A stretch of DNA of 64,000 nt from Polytrichum commune (lineage: Eukaryota; Streptophyta; Polytrichopsida; Polytrichales; Polytrichaceae), in the NCBI GenBank assembly GCA_950295325.1, contig OX485808.1, positions 6,884,501 to 6,948,500 on the forward strand, given 5' to 3'. Of this stretch, positions 21,759 to 31,834 are shown piece by piece (the first letter of the stretch is position 1; the number at the start of each line of letters is the position of its first letter). A model generated the notes under the pieces. The model was not told the origin of the DNA. It searched no databases and saw only the letters and a program-made list of their open reading frames with translations. The position numbers and the translations under genes were made by a program.

Positions 21759-22151
21759 TAGGTTCTTTTTACCTAGAAGTGTTTGTGTTTCCTTCTCTTT
21801 TGCAAGCCATATTTGGTTGTTGCATACCGGACATTTCCAGTTGCACAAGTTTTTAATGTCGGCTCCACACGTGGGCCACCAGTATGGTCCAAATATGACT
21901 AGGTGCCACATTGTCTCTTTGCTAAGATGTTGCCCGGATTCAGTAACATGTAGTTCTTGCAGGTACTCGTTGATCTCACGTCCCGCAATACATATCTTAA
22001 TATCTCCATTCACCAAGATTCGTTTTAGTTTCCCTTCTTCAATGAAATATTTTCGGCTTTGCCGAATTATTTTCTTGTATTGATTTTTCGAGATGCGGGG
22101 CCCTTTCAAGTACCCGTATGTGAGGTATTCTATAAGTAATTTCCTCCAATC
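21759..22151 (-). repeat. H2C2 module 4
   Basis: Starts DWRKLLIEYLTYG; His pair in LHVTESGQHLS, PYWWPTCGADI, CPVC. Continuous with module 5. Confidence 0.85.
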
Positions 22152-22548
22152 CTTGTTGTCATGAGCTTGTACGATGACGGACCCGCAAATTATGTTATGG
22201 AGCGGGCCTCGAAATCTTCTTCGACGAGCAGTCGTACATAATGTAGATTTGTATGTCGCACAGCCCCATCGTGGGCCACCACCGATTCCCTTGCGAGCAT
22301 CGAAGCCAAGTTTGCTGATCGTCCAAGTGTCTTTGCTGGTGTACGTGCATTTCCCCTATCCAATGCTTTATTTGGTAACCAGCAATGCAGATTTTAGCCA
22401 TTCCATTTTTCTCTAGTTTTCGAAGTTTTCCCTTTTCCAAAGTGAAAATTTCGCTCTCTCGTATGGTTTCCCTCTGCCCTCTCTGGGTCTCCATATCCAT
22501 TTTGAATCTTCCATGCGCCAGATATTCGACTAGAGGCGTTCTCCAATC
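22152..22548 (-). repeat. H2C2 module 3
   Basis: Starts DWRTPLVEYLAHGR; His pair in MHVHQQRHLD, then RWWPTMG. The terminal Cys pair is disturbed by a frameshift near 22230. Confidence 0.8.
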
Positions 22549-22971
22549 GTTGAAGGTTTCTTTGTATGGTATAATGTCCATCCCGTTACCAGGTTCCGAA
22601 GAGCTGGCTTCTGTTGGCAACTCTTCTCCTCGTTCTTCACACCCGGTGCATAGTGTGATGAGTAGTGAGACGTCTTCCGCTATAGTTGGCCACCAATAAT
22701 GTTCTTTTAGAACCAATTTCCTGGTGGCGCTTACGGAGAGATGCCGATTTTCTCGTATGTGGAGGGTCTTGATGTAACTCCTCACATACCTTCCAGGCAT
22801 ACATTTCTTTGTAATGCCGTTATGAAACATGCGGTGTAACTCTCCTTCAATGAGTATGAAGAATCGGCTTCGGTACACTACCAATTTTCTCTCTTCTTTG
22901 GGTAGGGAACTCACCCAGGGGGTTCCGTGTGTTAGACAAGTTAGATGTTGGACATATGGTGTTGTCCAATC
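22549..22971 (-). repeat. H2C2 module 2
   Basis: Starts DWTTPYVQHLT; His pair in LHIRENRHLS, HYWWPTIAEDV, then CTGC. Uninterrupted and in frame with module 3. Confidence 0.85.
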
Positions 22972-23418
22972 CGATTCTGTTTTTCCTGTCATGTCTTCTT
23001 GCGCTTCCAAAGGTTGGACAAGGAGTGGATCGTCATCGTCCTCGGAATCTTGTGGGGTAATGTTCCCGGTTTCGTTTCCTTGGTCAGCAACCTTACATAC
23101 TGGACATTCTTGACAGTATTCCAATACGTCTCTTCATCGGGTAGGCCACCAATATGGGGTGCGTAGTATGTAATGTCATGTTGAAGTTAGGTTGTAGTGT
23201 ATCCCATCTTGTTCATGGGCTTCATTTATGACTTCTTCAATGATATCCCCGGCTATACACTCATGTATCTTGCCGGAGATACTGACCCGCATGAGCTTCC
23301 CGTCGTCTAGAACGAATGGCTCACTTAGTTGCCTGATCTTGTTCTGTTCTTGTGGGGTGGCTAGAGTTGACAACAACTTCCCATGGGTCAGGTACTCAAT
23401 GAACGGTGCTCGCCAATC
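22972..23418 (-). repeat. H2C2 module 1
   Basis: Starts DWRAPFIEYLTHGKL directly after the RNase H tail. It has HEQDGIHY as the His pair, YWWPT, then CQECPVC. Two in-frame TGA codons flank the YWWPT block. An acidic spacer (SEDDDDPL) follows the Cys pair. Confidence 0.8.
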
Positions 23419-23934
23419 TTCAAATGGTTGTACGTGCACCATAAAGAGGTTGGTGTCCAGGAACTGATCTTGTATTCCCGAGGGGTCTTCTCCGCTCTCT
23501 ATCCTTGATAAGTGATCAGCCATTACATGGCTCCTACCAGGTTTGTAAACGACTTCGAAGTCGTATTCTTGGAGTAGTAGCATCCATCTCGCAATGCGCC
23601 CGGACACCACTGGTCGATTGACCAAGTATATCAAGGCTTGATGGTCCACGTAGAACACGAAATGGTTTGCTAGTAAATAGTGTTTGAATTTGCCCACTGA
23701 GTAGATCATCGCTAGGGCTTCACGCTCCGTCGTACTGTAATTCTTCTCTGCATTGTTTAGGAGTCGACTTGCGTAATGAATTGGAGAATCTCTATCCCCG
23801 TGTATGTTCTGAGCCAAAACGGCTCCAATCGCGATGTTCGAGGCATCGCAGTGTACGTGGAATTTCATGGTCCAATTGGGAGTTACCAAAATGGGTGTAG
23901 TTGTTAACATTTTCTTCACTTCTTCGAAGGCCTC
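23419..23934 (-). pseudogene. Ty3 RNase H domain
   Basis: Frame from about 23934 reads EAFEEVKKML, then the RNase H core: FHVHCDASNIAIGAVLAQ, NYSTTEREALAMIYSVGKFKHYL, FVFYVDHQALIYL, and the tail HVMADHLSRIESGEDPSG. The core Asp/Glu/Asp residues are visible. It degrades the RNA strand during reverse transcription. A TAA at 23935-23937 separates it from the upstream RT frame at a spot where Gln (CAA) is likely ancestral. The first zinc-binding module follows without a break. Confidence 0.85.
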
Positions 23935-24126
23935 TTAACAATATTTTGTCCAAATGTACTTCTCTCCTTTCTTGAGTAGTAAGTACAAGGGCCGAGTGAT
24001 TTCAGCATACATCCATATGAATTTCCAATGGTATGTAGCTTGGCCCAGGAAACTCCGAATTCCTCGTACGGTGGTTGGTGGAGGTAATCCCTTTATGACT
24101 TCTACCTTCTTTGGATCCACCAACAA

Positions 24127-25896
24127 TCATTCCTTGCATACCACGTGTCCTAAGAGTCTCCCTGAATTAACGCAGAAGAAACACTTCTCTGGGTTCAGGC
24201 TTACTCCATTTTCGCGGCACTTAACGAGACATTTTTCCAAATGCTCAATGTGATCTTCTTTGGTTCCGTAAACTGTAAAATCATCTAAAAACACCTTCAT
24301 GAATTTGTCGAGGTAGTCGGCAAATATCTTCATCATGCCCCTTTGGAAGGTGGCTAGTGCACACATTAATCCAAAGGGCATCACCCTGTACGCAAACGCT
24401 CCGTATTCGGTGATGAAAAACGTCTTCAGCTGATCTTCTAAGGCGATCATGATTTGGTTGTAGCCACTGTACCCGTCCATTAGCGTGTACATTTCGTGTC
24501 CTGCAACCGCTTCCAAGATGGATTCTGTAAAAGGTAAAGGGAAGGGGTCTACCTTGGTGACTGCGTTGAATTTTCGGTAGTCGACGCACACTCGTAATTT
24601 TCCATTCTTCTTTGGCACAATCACGATCGGTGATAGCCATTCTGTTTTATTCACAGGATATATGAATCCCGCTTCCAAGTATTTGTCGATTTCTTCCTTC
24701 ACCTTGGCTGCGTAATTAGGATTCATCCTATAACGCATTTGTCGCACCGGCTTGGCTTCCGGCTGCAGCTCAATCTTGTGCTCGCACACATGAGGGGGTA
24801 TGCCCTTCATGTGTTTATACGTGAAAGCAAATACATCCTTGAATTTTAGGAGTAGCTCTTTCACCTTTGCTTCGTATTCTCCTAAGTCTTTCGCGATTTT
24901 GACTAACTTAGGCTCCTCCGGAGTTCCTAAGTTTAAATTCTTCACCAAGTCTTCATCTTCAACTGTCCACCTTGCTATTTTCTTCCCTTTAACGGCTTCT
25001 GAGGCAGGGGTGCAATCAATCTCTATCTCTCCTTCTTTTGCCTTGTAAAACTGGGAGGGATATACCAGTTTCTCCTCCATAGCTTCTTGTTCTTTCTTCG
25101 TTGCTTTTCTTGACCGAGGTTTCTCGGTTTCTCTTTTCCGTGCTCCAAGTTTTCCTGGTTCGTGGTGAGTATCAATCTTTACTGTGTTGCAGCTTGGTTC
25201 TCTTAGCTTCCTCAAGCTTTTCAAATCAAAGTTCCCCATGGGTAGCAGTTCTGGGAAAGCTTCATAGACTATCGCTTCTTCTTCATCGGACAGTCCCATT
25301 TCCCAGTCGTAGTCTTCCCAATTTAAGGGTCTCTTGGCCGGTGGTAGTGTCGGTGTTCGTTGGGTGCTTATCTCCACCTTGTTTCCTCCCTGCGTTAAGG
25401 TCAATTTGTTGAGGGGCCAATCATGTTGTGCTTGGGCCTCTTTTAACGATGGCCTCCCTAGCAAAAGGGAGTAACTGTCTTCAGTACTCACCATGTCTAT
25501 GACGGTGAGTGTCGTTCTAATTACGATGCCGCCGACATCCAGTCGTACGTCTCGGATGATTCCCTTGGGCATGACCTTTCTTTGGTCAGCCATTTTTATA
25601 GTGAATGGTGCAGGCTCTATCTTCTTGAGCCCCAATTTCCTTCTCAATGTGTCAGTGATGATGTTCACTCCTGATCCACCATCAATCAAAGCATTCGGAA
25701 TCCTCTTGTTTTTCACAATTACTGATATCATGGGCATTTCTTCGTCGAATGCCTTTGCTGTCACTTGGTATGTAGATGTCGGTTTCTCAGACGTTCCTTT
25801 TTGGCTGGTAAGGGCAGCCATTACCTGTTTCCTACAATAGGGGGCTATCTCAAGTAGTTGCCCTATTGAAATATTTGCTTTTGTGTGATTCATCAC
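24127..25896 (-). pseudogene. Ty3 protease-reverse transcriptase
   Basis: 589-residue frame. Residues ~70-85 hold the retropepsin active site NALIDGGSGVNIIT. After a charged linker, the RT runs from about residue 400: SPIVIVPKKNGKLRVCVDYR, PFPLPF, YTLMDGYSGYNQI, YRVMPFGLMCALATFQR, and the catalytic VFLDDF in place of YVDD. It ends at TGA 24127-24129 after GHVVCKE, with coding continuing in the same frame (LLVDPKKVEVIKGLPPPT, 24126-23938). The protease cleaves the polyprotein and the RT copies genomic RNA. The copy is inactivated by this stop. Confidence 0.88.
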
Positions 25897-25923
25897 ATTC
25901 TCTGAGATCTCATCTACCCTTGC

Positions 25924-26916
25924 CTAGGTAGTCTTTGGGACGCCTCCTTTCTCGGGGCTCCGTTCTTTAGGCTTCCCTGCCTCTTCTTCTTCTGGGTACC
26001 AAGGTGCGAACTCCTCTGGCGTGGGTAGAGCTTCGCCCTGTTCCTCCTGTATATCTTTGATAGTTTTACTCACCTCCCGGTGGACTTCCCTATCAGCTTT
26101 CCATTCCTCGCTGTTGGCTCCTATCGGCCTTTCCTTTTTCTCCTTATCATCAACGTGTTCATCTTGCTCGAACATCTCCTCTTTGTCTTCATCGGGGTGT
26201 GCGTCCGGCTCGCGCACAACATCTCTCTCTTCATCAGAGTTCTCATCTCTTTGTTGGTGGTCTTCCTGCTCCTCAGAGCTGCCACTGCTCGAATCGTCGT
26301 CATCATCACTATCGTCACTTTCGCTATCTTCCTTGCCTTCCTCGGCTGCAGCCCGCTGGGCTCTCGTCATCACACAAACCGTCGGGGACACCGCGTTGGC
26401 TCCCACGGCCGGCTTTGTGTTTCTGAATCCATTCAACTCCTGTTGATGCTTGATATAGTGCGGACAATCCGGCTTCCGGTGCCCCTTCTGATGACAATAG
26501 AAACACTCGTCGGGGTTGCCATCTCGCTGTGGTCCGCCAGTGAACCCAGTTCTCGGCACTGCCTTGGTGTTGTTATTATCCATCAGGCTTCTGGTATACT
26601 CATACCTGTCATGGTTAATAGGTCCTCTGGGACCTCCTCGGTAGGGGTATCCATCTTCCCTCCGGTAGTCTTGTGTTTTATAGGGGTGGTAACCTTCCCT
26701 TCTGAAATCATCTCTATAGTTGTCATTGGGCCTAAAATAGGGCCGTTCATCTCTGCGATATTCATTTCCCCGGTAGGGGCCTCCCGCCTCCCGCCGGTAA
26801 TCGCCTTCCCTGAATGGGGACCTTTCATCTCTTCTGAATTCTATCCTTGGTTCAAACCGAACCCTTCTGTCATTCGTTTCTCGCCTAGGAGTGATCGCTC
26901 CTGGCCTTCGATTGGT
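25924..26916 (-). pseudogene. Gag C-terminal extension with third zinc knuckle and acidic tail
   Basis: Same frame as gag after a TAA at 26917-26919. It begins with an Arg/Tyr-rich stretch built on repeats like RREDGYPYRG and RRDERPYFRP (26890-26600). A zinc knuckle CFYCHQKGHRKPDC follows near 26500, then a very acidic Ser/Asp/Glu region (DSDDDDDSSSGSSEEQED). It ends at a TAG at 25924-25926, and the protease frame continues in phase beyond it. Probably one gag-pol frame broken by two stops, though readthrough cannot be excluded. Confidence 0.75.
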
Positions 26917-28533
26917 TTAGGGTTGTATTTGATTTACCCCATATCTTCTATCTCGGGGTCTCCGAGATTCATGCCGTTCGTAAACACACTCGCTAGTGTT
27001 GTGAGTTAAGCTGTTACAATTCGTACATTGTTTCATCTGACACTCTTGCACATAGTGCCCTTCATTTCGGCATCGCCGACAAATTATGCCCGTTCTGAAT
27101 TTCCGGCTTCCCAAAGCCAGTCCTTCTATCTCTTCTCTGAGAGTTTTGATGTCATCTTTGGTTGAGTCATTTCTTCTACTCTTTGTCTTCTTTTTCTTCT
27201 TTTTCCGTTCTTCTTTAGAATCATCGCTTGATTCATCGCTGTCACTCTCGTCATGGAATCTCCCTTTTCTCATTTGTCCTAGCTCCAATTTCCGAGCTGA
27301 GGCTTTGGCTTCGTCTAAGTCATCGGTTGGCATTAAATCGATGTGCTTGGCATACTCCTTTTTCAACCCATTAAGGAACCATGCTTTCTTGAATTGATTA
27401 CTAGGTTGAGGGTGAATCTTTGATGATTCCACCATAACCCTTTCATAAAATTCTTCGACTGTCTCGTCTTTCTTCTGTTTGAGGGAGCCTAAGCTTTCAA
27501 TGACTTCCCCCTCCGATTTCTTTGATCTGAATCTCATAAGAAAGGCAGTTCCTAAAGTTGGCCAATCTGGAAAATGATTTGGGCCAAATTGGGAGTACCA
27601 TTCTAATGCTCGCTTCTTCAAGGTGACTGGAAATAATTGCAACTTGATTGCATCTGTGTCTTCCTGGTTGGCAAGACACACATTGTTAAATTCTTGCATG
27701 TAAGTGTCGGGATCTGTCTTACCTTTGTAGGTCGGTAAGGGAACCTTTGTTCTCCGTTGTTGTGCAGCCACGTTGGCTGAATTGGGTGGGTTGTTTCCAA
27801 CACTGGGTGGATTGTTGGTCTTGGCTGGTGGTGGGCTGACTCTGGTGTTAATTCCAAGGTTTTGGAATTGCTTAAGTTTCTCTTCAAACTTTCTTCGTAG
27901 TTCGTCAAATTCTTCTTGACTGATGGGTCTTTTTGCTCCTTGGTCCATGTTATCTTGTATGCTCTCTCCGGAGAAGCCGGAGTCTTCAAAGCTAAATTGT
28001 TCCTCAAAATTTCTTTTCAGTTTCTCCCAACTTCTTGGGTTGAAAAGATTTTCCTCGGCCGTGTTTCCTTGATGGGTGTTGTCCTGCGCTTTATCTACTG
28101 GGGTATGTGTACCCGTGTTTTTACCTGTACCTTTTGTTCTCAACACATAGGTTCCAAGAGGGGTACCTATTATCAGATCATCCTCATCTTCCTCGTTTTC
28201 TTCTTGATTCAAGTTCTTTTCATCCAAGTCTTCATGTCCTTTGCTTGTCTCACCATTACCTCCTCCTTCACTTTGACTTCTATGGTGGCCGGGCTTAGGG
28301 GTGTGGGAACCTACTGCCGGTGGTTCAGAGGCGTATCGGCTCTCTTCACTTCCTGTAGTTCTTTGTCTTGTACGCCTAGCGTACCTCTCTTCTCTTTCTC
28401 TCTTGAGTTGTTCAGTCTGCCTTATGCGGTCCTCTCTGGAATGCATGCGCTCCACATGCTTCTTCTCTGCCTCCTGTTCTCTAGGAGTTGGTGATGTACT
28501 TCTCGTACTAGATGTATCCTCATGATCAACCAT
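26917..28533 (-). CDS. gag: Ty3 gag (nucleocapsid) protein
   Basis: 538 residues from ATG at 28533. The N-terminal third is charged and Thr/Glu-rich. A retrotransposon gag domain covers residues ~290-410 (YKGKTDPDTYMQEFNNVC, ALEWYSQFGPNHFPDWPTLGTAFLMRF, ETVEEFYERVM). It is followed by a Lys-rich run and two zinc knuckles (CRRCRNEGHYVQEC and CTNCNSLTHNTSEC) near the C-terminus. It would form the virus-like particle and bind RNA. The TAA at its end lies in the frame that carries on into the third knuckle. Confidence 0.87.
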   Translation of the reverse strand: MVDHEDTSSTRSTSPTPREQEAEKKHVERMHSREDRIRQTEQLKREREERYARRTRQRTTGSEESRYASEPPAVGSHTPKPGHHRSQSEGGGNGETSKGHEDLDEKNLNQEENEEDEDDLIIGTPLGTYVLRTKGTGKNTGTHTPVDKAQDNTHQGNTAEENLFNPRSWEKLKRNFEEQFSFEDSGFSGESIQDNMDQGAKRPISQEEFDELRRKFEEKLKQFQNLGINTRVSPPPAKTNNPPSVGNNPPNSANVAAQQRRTKVPLPTYKGKTDPDTYMQEFNNVCLANQEDTDAIKLQLFPVTLKKRALEWYSQFGPNHFPDWPTLGTAFLMRFRSKKSEGEVIESLGSLKQKKDETVEEFYERVMVESSKIHPQPSNQFKKAWFLNGLKKEYAKHIDLMPTDDLDEAKASARKLELGQMRKGRFHDESDSDESSDDSKEERKKKKKKTKSRRNDSTKDDIKTLREEIEGLALGSRKFRTGIICRRCRNEGHYVQECQMKQCTNCNSLTHNTSECVYERHESRRPRDRRYGVNQIQP

Positions 28534-28648
28534 GTACGCTACTGAGAGTGTTTCGGGGTCATGGTCTTGGCCGGCTCTCTCAGCTCTGACGCCTCAATGC
28601 ACCCGTACTTCACCTGTTTGCCTATGGATGATTTCTTGGACACTTGGT

Positions 28649-29287
28649 TTAAGTTCTTGTTTCTTGTTCCTGCTCCTGCCCCAAATTCAAGTTCCCCACA
28701 CTACCATGCAAACCACCATACTGAGGTAAGAATATCTTTCTAACATACAAATCGTACAACATACCTTCTTGCTTGTAATGGTAACCTCGATGTCGCGTTG
28801 CTCCTAACACATAGGCGCTAATTCCTTCTCTTCCGTCATTCCATACCTTAGAGAAAATTATTGCCTGCAGCTCCTCTGGTAACTCAACAATGTTTCTCTC
28901 AAATTGTGACCGGTACGTGAATCCTATTTCTCTTTCTTGGTGTAATTGCCAGACCTTATCTTCATACATCTTCTGCATATCCCACATGAGATCGTGGAAT
29001 CTCATGGTTCCTTCCCATTTCTTCAAAGTTGTCCGACTGGTATCATACTTTGGATAATCCCATGGCCACTTACCTAAAGCCAAGACTTCTTGTTGCTTTG
29101 AGTTCTCTTCTTCTCCTCCTTCGCTTCCCTGCACGTAGAATCCTCGGAGATTAAACTGTTCGAGTCTCCGTTGCACTGCTCTCTCTATACGATCTTGCTT
29201 CCGTGGTCCAAATGTTTCTTCCCATTTGCATATCTCATTCATCTCCTGTTGGAGTCTTCCACAATATAGGTAGTACATATTTTCCAT
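28649..29287 (-). CDS. ORF of unknown function preceding gag in the Ty3 element
   Basis: 212 residues starting MENMYYLYCGRLQQEMNEI, ending LGQEQEQETRT; Trp- and Glu-rich, probably helical. It lies between the probable PBS/LTR edge (about 29,396) and gag, 115 bp upstream of the gag ATG. I recognise no domain. It could be an extra regulatory protein or an N-terminal piece of gag. It is intact, while gag-pol is not. Confidence 0.55.
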   Translation of the reverse strand: MENMYYLYCGRLQQEMNEICKWEETFGPRKQDRIERAVQRRLEQFNLRGFYVQGSEGGEEENSKQQEVLALGKWPWDYPKYDTSRTTLKKWEGTMRFHDLMWDMQKMYEDKVWQLHQEREIGFTYRSQFERNIVELPEELQAIIFSKVWNDGREGISAYVLGATRHRGYHYKQEGMLYDLYVRKIFLPQYGGLHGSVGNLNLGQEQEQETRT

Positions 29288-30472
29288 TGACGCCTGCCAT
29301 CCAACTTACTCCCAAATATTGTATGTTGTAAATTTTATCTTCTAATCTAGGTAAGTGTAACGTCCATGTGGCGAATCCTCAGCATGGTCACCAAAATGTC
29401 GAGGTCACCTTCAAACCCTCAGCAAACTTAGACGGTGTAACCCGCTGCTGACCGGTTTACATGGAAGTTACTCCCACCAAAATTAGATTCTCTTAGTTTC
29501 CAAAACTTGTGAAGGTGTCCGCTAACTCTTTGTTGATTAATTCTTGTAATCTTTAATTTACTGCTCTTGATTCCTCTTGGAATCGTTGACCTGAGGTTAC
29601 AAGTTTATATTCCCCGAAATCTAATATTAAAGTGCTCTCTAAGAAACTACTTTCCCTAGTTCTTAATCATCTATTCGCTCTTGCATCTTTCATGGTTTGA
29701 AAGATCTCGCAAGATAATCTTATTTCTTCAAATCCAGAATGTTGTATTTTAATATCCCTTTTATAAATCTCCAAGGAGAAAGTGCCTTAGGTTTTCAAGA
29801 TTATGTTCCCCGAAATCCTAATGTCGAGGTTAAGTGTTTCAAGGGAAACTCTAAATGTTGCAAACAATATCTTTCATGGTTCGAATGCATCTAATCTTCA
29901 TTACTTTCTAAGAATATTCCGAGAATGTCTTCATAAAGAGTTTCTAGTTCAAAACATATTCTTTAACATTATGAAAATCTTGAGAATCATCTTGCCTCTT
30001 TAACCTTGATTATATTGTTTTGATGGTATCCTTGGTCCTTCAACATTCCAAATTCACTTGAGAATATTTGAGGGATTAGAATCCTTGTTGATCCTAATGT
30101 ATATGGTAAACCGATTTCCACTTAAAGATGTTTGATTACTATCACCCTCATTTATGAGGTATTAAACTCATGGCCTAAATTTCCCCAAGTGTTCCCCTTA
30201 GATGCTTTGAAATCCCCTTAGGCTAATTCCCTTTGATTTGGATTTGACACCGCGTAATAATTTAGTATCTAGTCATACCCGGTATGACGTGATGGTAAGC
30301 CGGTAAGCCCACAACTTACCTTCCTCAAATATGAGTGACTTGTGCTTTTACTGTAATAATTTATCTTACTTGGCCGGCTTGAGGTCGGGGATTAACTCGA
30401 GTGTACTGCCGAATGAGATTTCCTCCTTTCTGTAATTATTTCCCTTCGGGTCCTTCGGCTCGAAATTCTAAT

Positions 30473-30578
30473 GCCCTCCGAGTTAGGGCTCGAATGCCTC
30501 GGCTAATTGTGATGCTAGCTCGATTGCCCTCCGAGTTAGGGCACGAAAACCTCGGCTAAATATACTAGCTTGAGGGAG
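30473..30578. repeat. Two-copy 53-bp tandem duplication
   Basis: GCCCTCCGAGTTAGGGC followed by TCGAA or ACGAA and CCTCGGCTAA appears at 30473 and again at 30526 with a few differences. Each copy also contains an inverted pair (GCCCTCCGAGTTAGGGC). Confidence 0.8.
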
Positions 30579-30650
30579 TGCTAGAGGCTCCGACACTCAT
30601 GTAGAGTTTGCGTGTTCAAATGAAGTGTATTAGGTGCCTTAAGTTTGGCC

Positions 30651-30660
30651 TCTTATATAG
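30651..30660 (-). promoter_or_regulatory. TATA box of the Ty3 LTR
   Basis: The minus strand reads CTATATAAGA about 1.25 kb upstream of the probable PBS, in an otherwise TATA-poor stretch. It is oriented to transcribe the leader ORF and gag. Confidence 0.45.
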
Positions 30661-30941
30661 TGTTCAACATCTATCTTTAATTAGATGTGGCGGTTAGTCC
30701 TAACTTCCCTTAATGCCACATGTTCATTTCAGGCTATTTTTATCCCTGTATCCGGTTACAGTCTAATTTTAGGCTGCCCGGATCTATTTACAGCAGTTAT
30801 AATGTCCGAATGTAAAATGTACTTATGAAGTTCATTCGTTGGATTTCTTGGCTTAACCTAGATGTGCCTCTTGGTACGGTTACCATCCATGGACCTCCTT
30901 CATCCGGAATGCAACTATTCATTTAAAACACTACAACAAAA

Positions 30942-31760
30942 CTTGTCCATTCCAACCAGGGTATCAATGACTCAGTGTCCTAAACAACTCATTAAACGAC
31001 TGTGATGCCTGATGAAGTCACCTTGTGTGAGGTGGCTAACATGTGAGTCATTGTTTAGTCATTTAAATGACTAAAGATGAACTCTGTTGACGACCGCACA
31101 ACATACTCATTTTATGTCTAACAAATTTCATCCACTACATCCATTCGTGTATGACGTGGATAGAATATCTTGACGTGGCTGATTGTTAGTCATTATCTGG
31201 TCGTGATTTAACGACTACGTGTTTACTATTATTTAAAAATAACACAAATATGTGATGTGGCACTTACATCCCTCTAATGACGTGGAAATTAGGGATTAAT
31301 TGAGTGAAAATTATTCTCGATAATAGTGACCTGTCAAAAGAATGACTACGAATTTCGAGACAAATGACTGACTCACACGCCCGCCAAGATTGGGCTGACG
31401 TGTACAAGCGTTTAGTCATTGTTCAGTTACTGAAATGACTCGTGGATGACATGTGCAACTTTTGGTTTACGGTTAGTTATTCATCGTCCAACTCATCCAT
31501 GCCGGTGTGATGTGCCAAGACAACTCTCACATAGCAATTGTGCAGCTATTTTTGTGTTGCCCTTCACCAACCCATACTTAACTATGACTCTCCAACAGAT
31601 TGCAAGTACATATATGGAAGATATACATTGCCAATGTGCACATATGATGCAGGTCTTAAATCATGTGTTCAATGGAGGGCACTGGGCAAGAACAATCCTT
31701 TTCATTTATCATGCCACGTACTCGATGACGTGGACGTAGGAGTCATAGTGGAGTTGTAGT
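30942..31760. promoter_or_regulatory. Left subterminal region of the CACTA element
   Basis: Contains repeated TGACGTGG (about 31152, 31172, 31272, 31727), GTGATGTGG, GACTCA and ACGACT motifs on both strands, without convincing coding. The matching right end at 48400-49244 has the same motif set (CCACGT, GACATGG, AGTCGTT). Such arrays bind TnpA-like proteins in other CACTA elements. Confidence 0.6.
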
Positions 31761-31834
31761 TCAGTCACAATATTGTTAAATACAACCACTAAGGACATTT
31801 GTGACCCCAGCTAGGCTTTTGTAAAAACAAACAC

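Larger units (their letters stand above)
19316..23418 (-). pseudogene. Array of eight tandem integrase H2C2-like zinc-binding modules
   Basis: Immediately after RNase H, eight repeats follow on the minus strand. Each begins DWR/T-x-P-x3-YL, then a strand/turn region (F...G.L.R...G..K.C), a helix ending I..xH, HL with a T/R-rich helix, then G-x-YWWPT..D and CxxC. Starts: 23418, 22971, 22548, 22151, 21758, 21356, 20960 and 20568. Full modules are 447, 423, 397, 393, 402, 396 and 392 nt long. This is the segment that normally occurs once, bridging RNase H and the integrase core in Ty3 elements. Modules are only moderately alike, so amplification is old or under selection. TGA stops lie at 23176 and soon after (in PTR-stop-RD); small frameshifts lie near 22230 and 20720. 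Confidence 0.85.
19316..30928 (-). mobile_element. Decayed Ty3-type LTR retrotransposon with amplified integrase zinc-binding modules
   Basis: Read on the minus strand from about 29.4 kb down: a leader ORF, gag with zinc knuckles, aspartic protease, reverse transcriptase and RNase H, then eight H2C2-type modules. Its domain order is that of Ty3 elements, but no DDE integrase core or chromodomain is present before the frame is cut at 19316. The frame is broken by stops at 26917, 25924, 24127 and 23935 and within the module array. The region 29396-30928 is the probable 5' LTR. No matching 3' LTR of that family is seen; the LTR at 19562-20536 is a later insertion. Confidence 0.8.
29396..30928 (-). 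mobile_element. Probable 5' LTR region of the Ty3 element, interrupted by the CACTA element
   Basis: On the minus strand the block ends ...GAGGTGACCTCGACA, then TTT and TGGTGACCATGC, which fits an LTR end followed by a primer-binding-site-like TGG; the primer tRNA is not identified. A minus-strand TATA box lies at 30651-30660 and a 53-bp duplication at 30473-30578. Only about 270 bp lie upstream of the TATA box before the CACTA terminus at 30929, so U3 may continue beyond the CACTA element after 50267. The outer boundary is not established. Confidence 0.5.

Noticed and set aside
25101-28525. Ser/Leu/Phe-rich plus-strand frames resembling membrane proteins
   Set aside because: They are antisense to gag and pol of the Ty3 element, whose domains are clear.
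31010-31050. CTGATGA near 31018, a hammerhead ribozyme core-like string
   Set aside because: No matching GAAA core or flanking helices at the right spacing.
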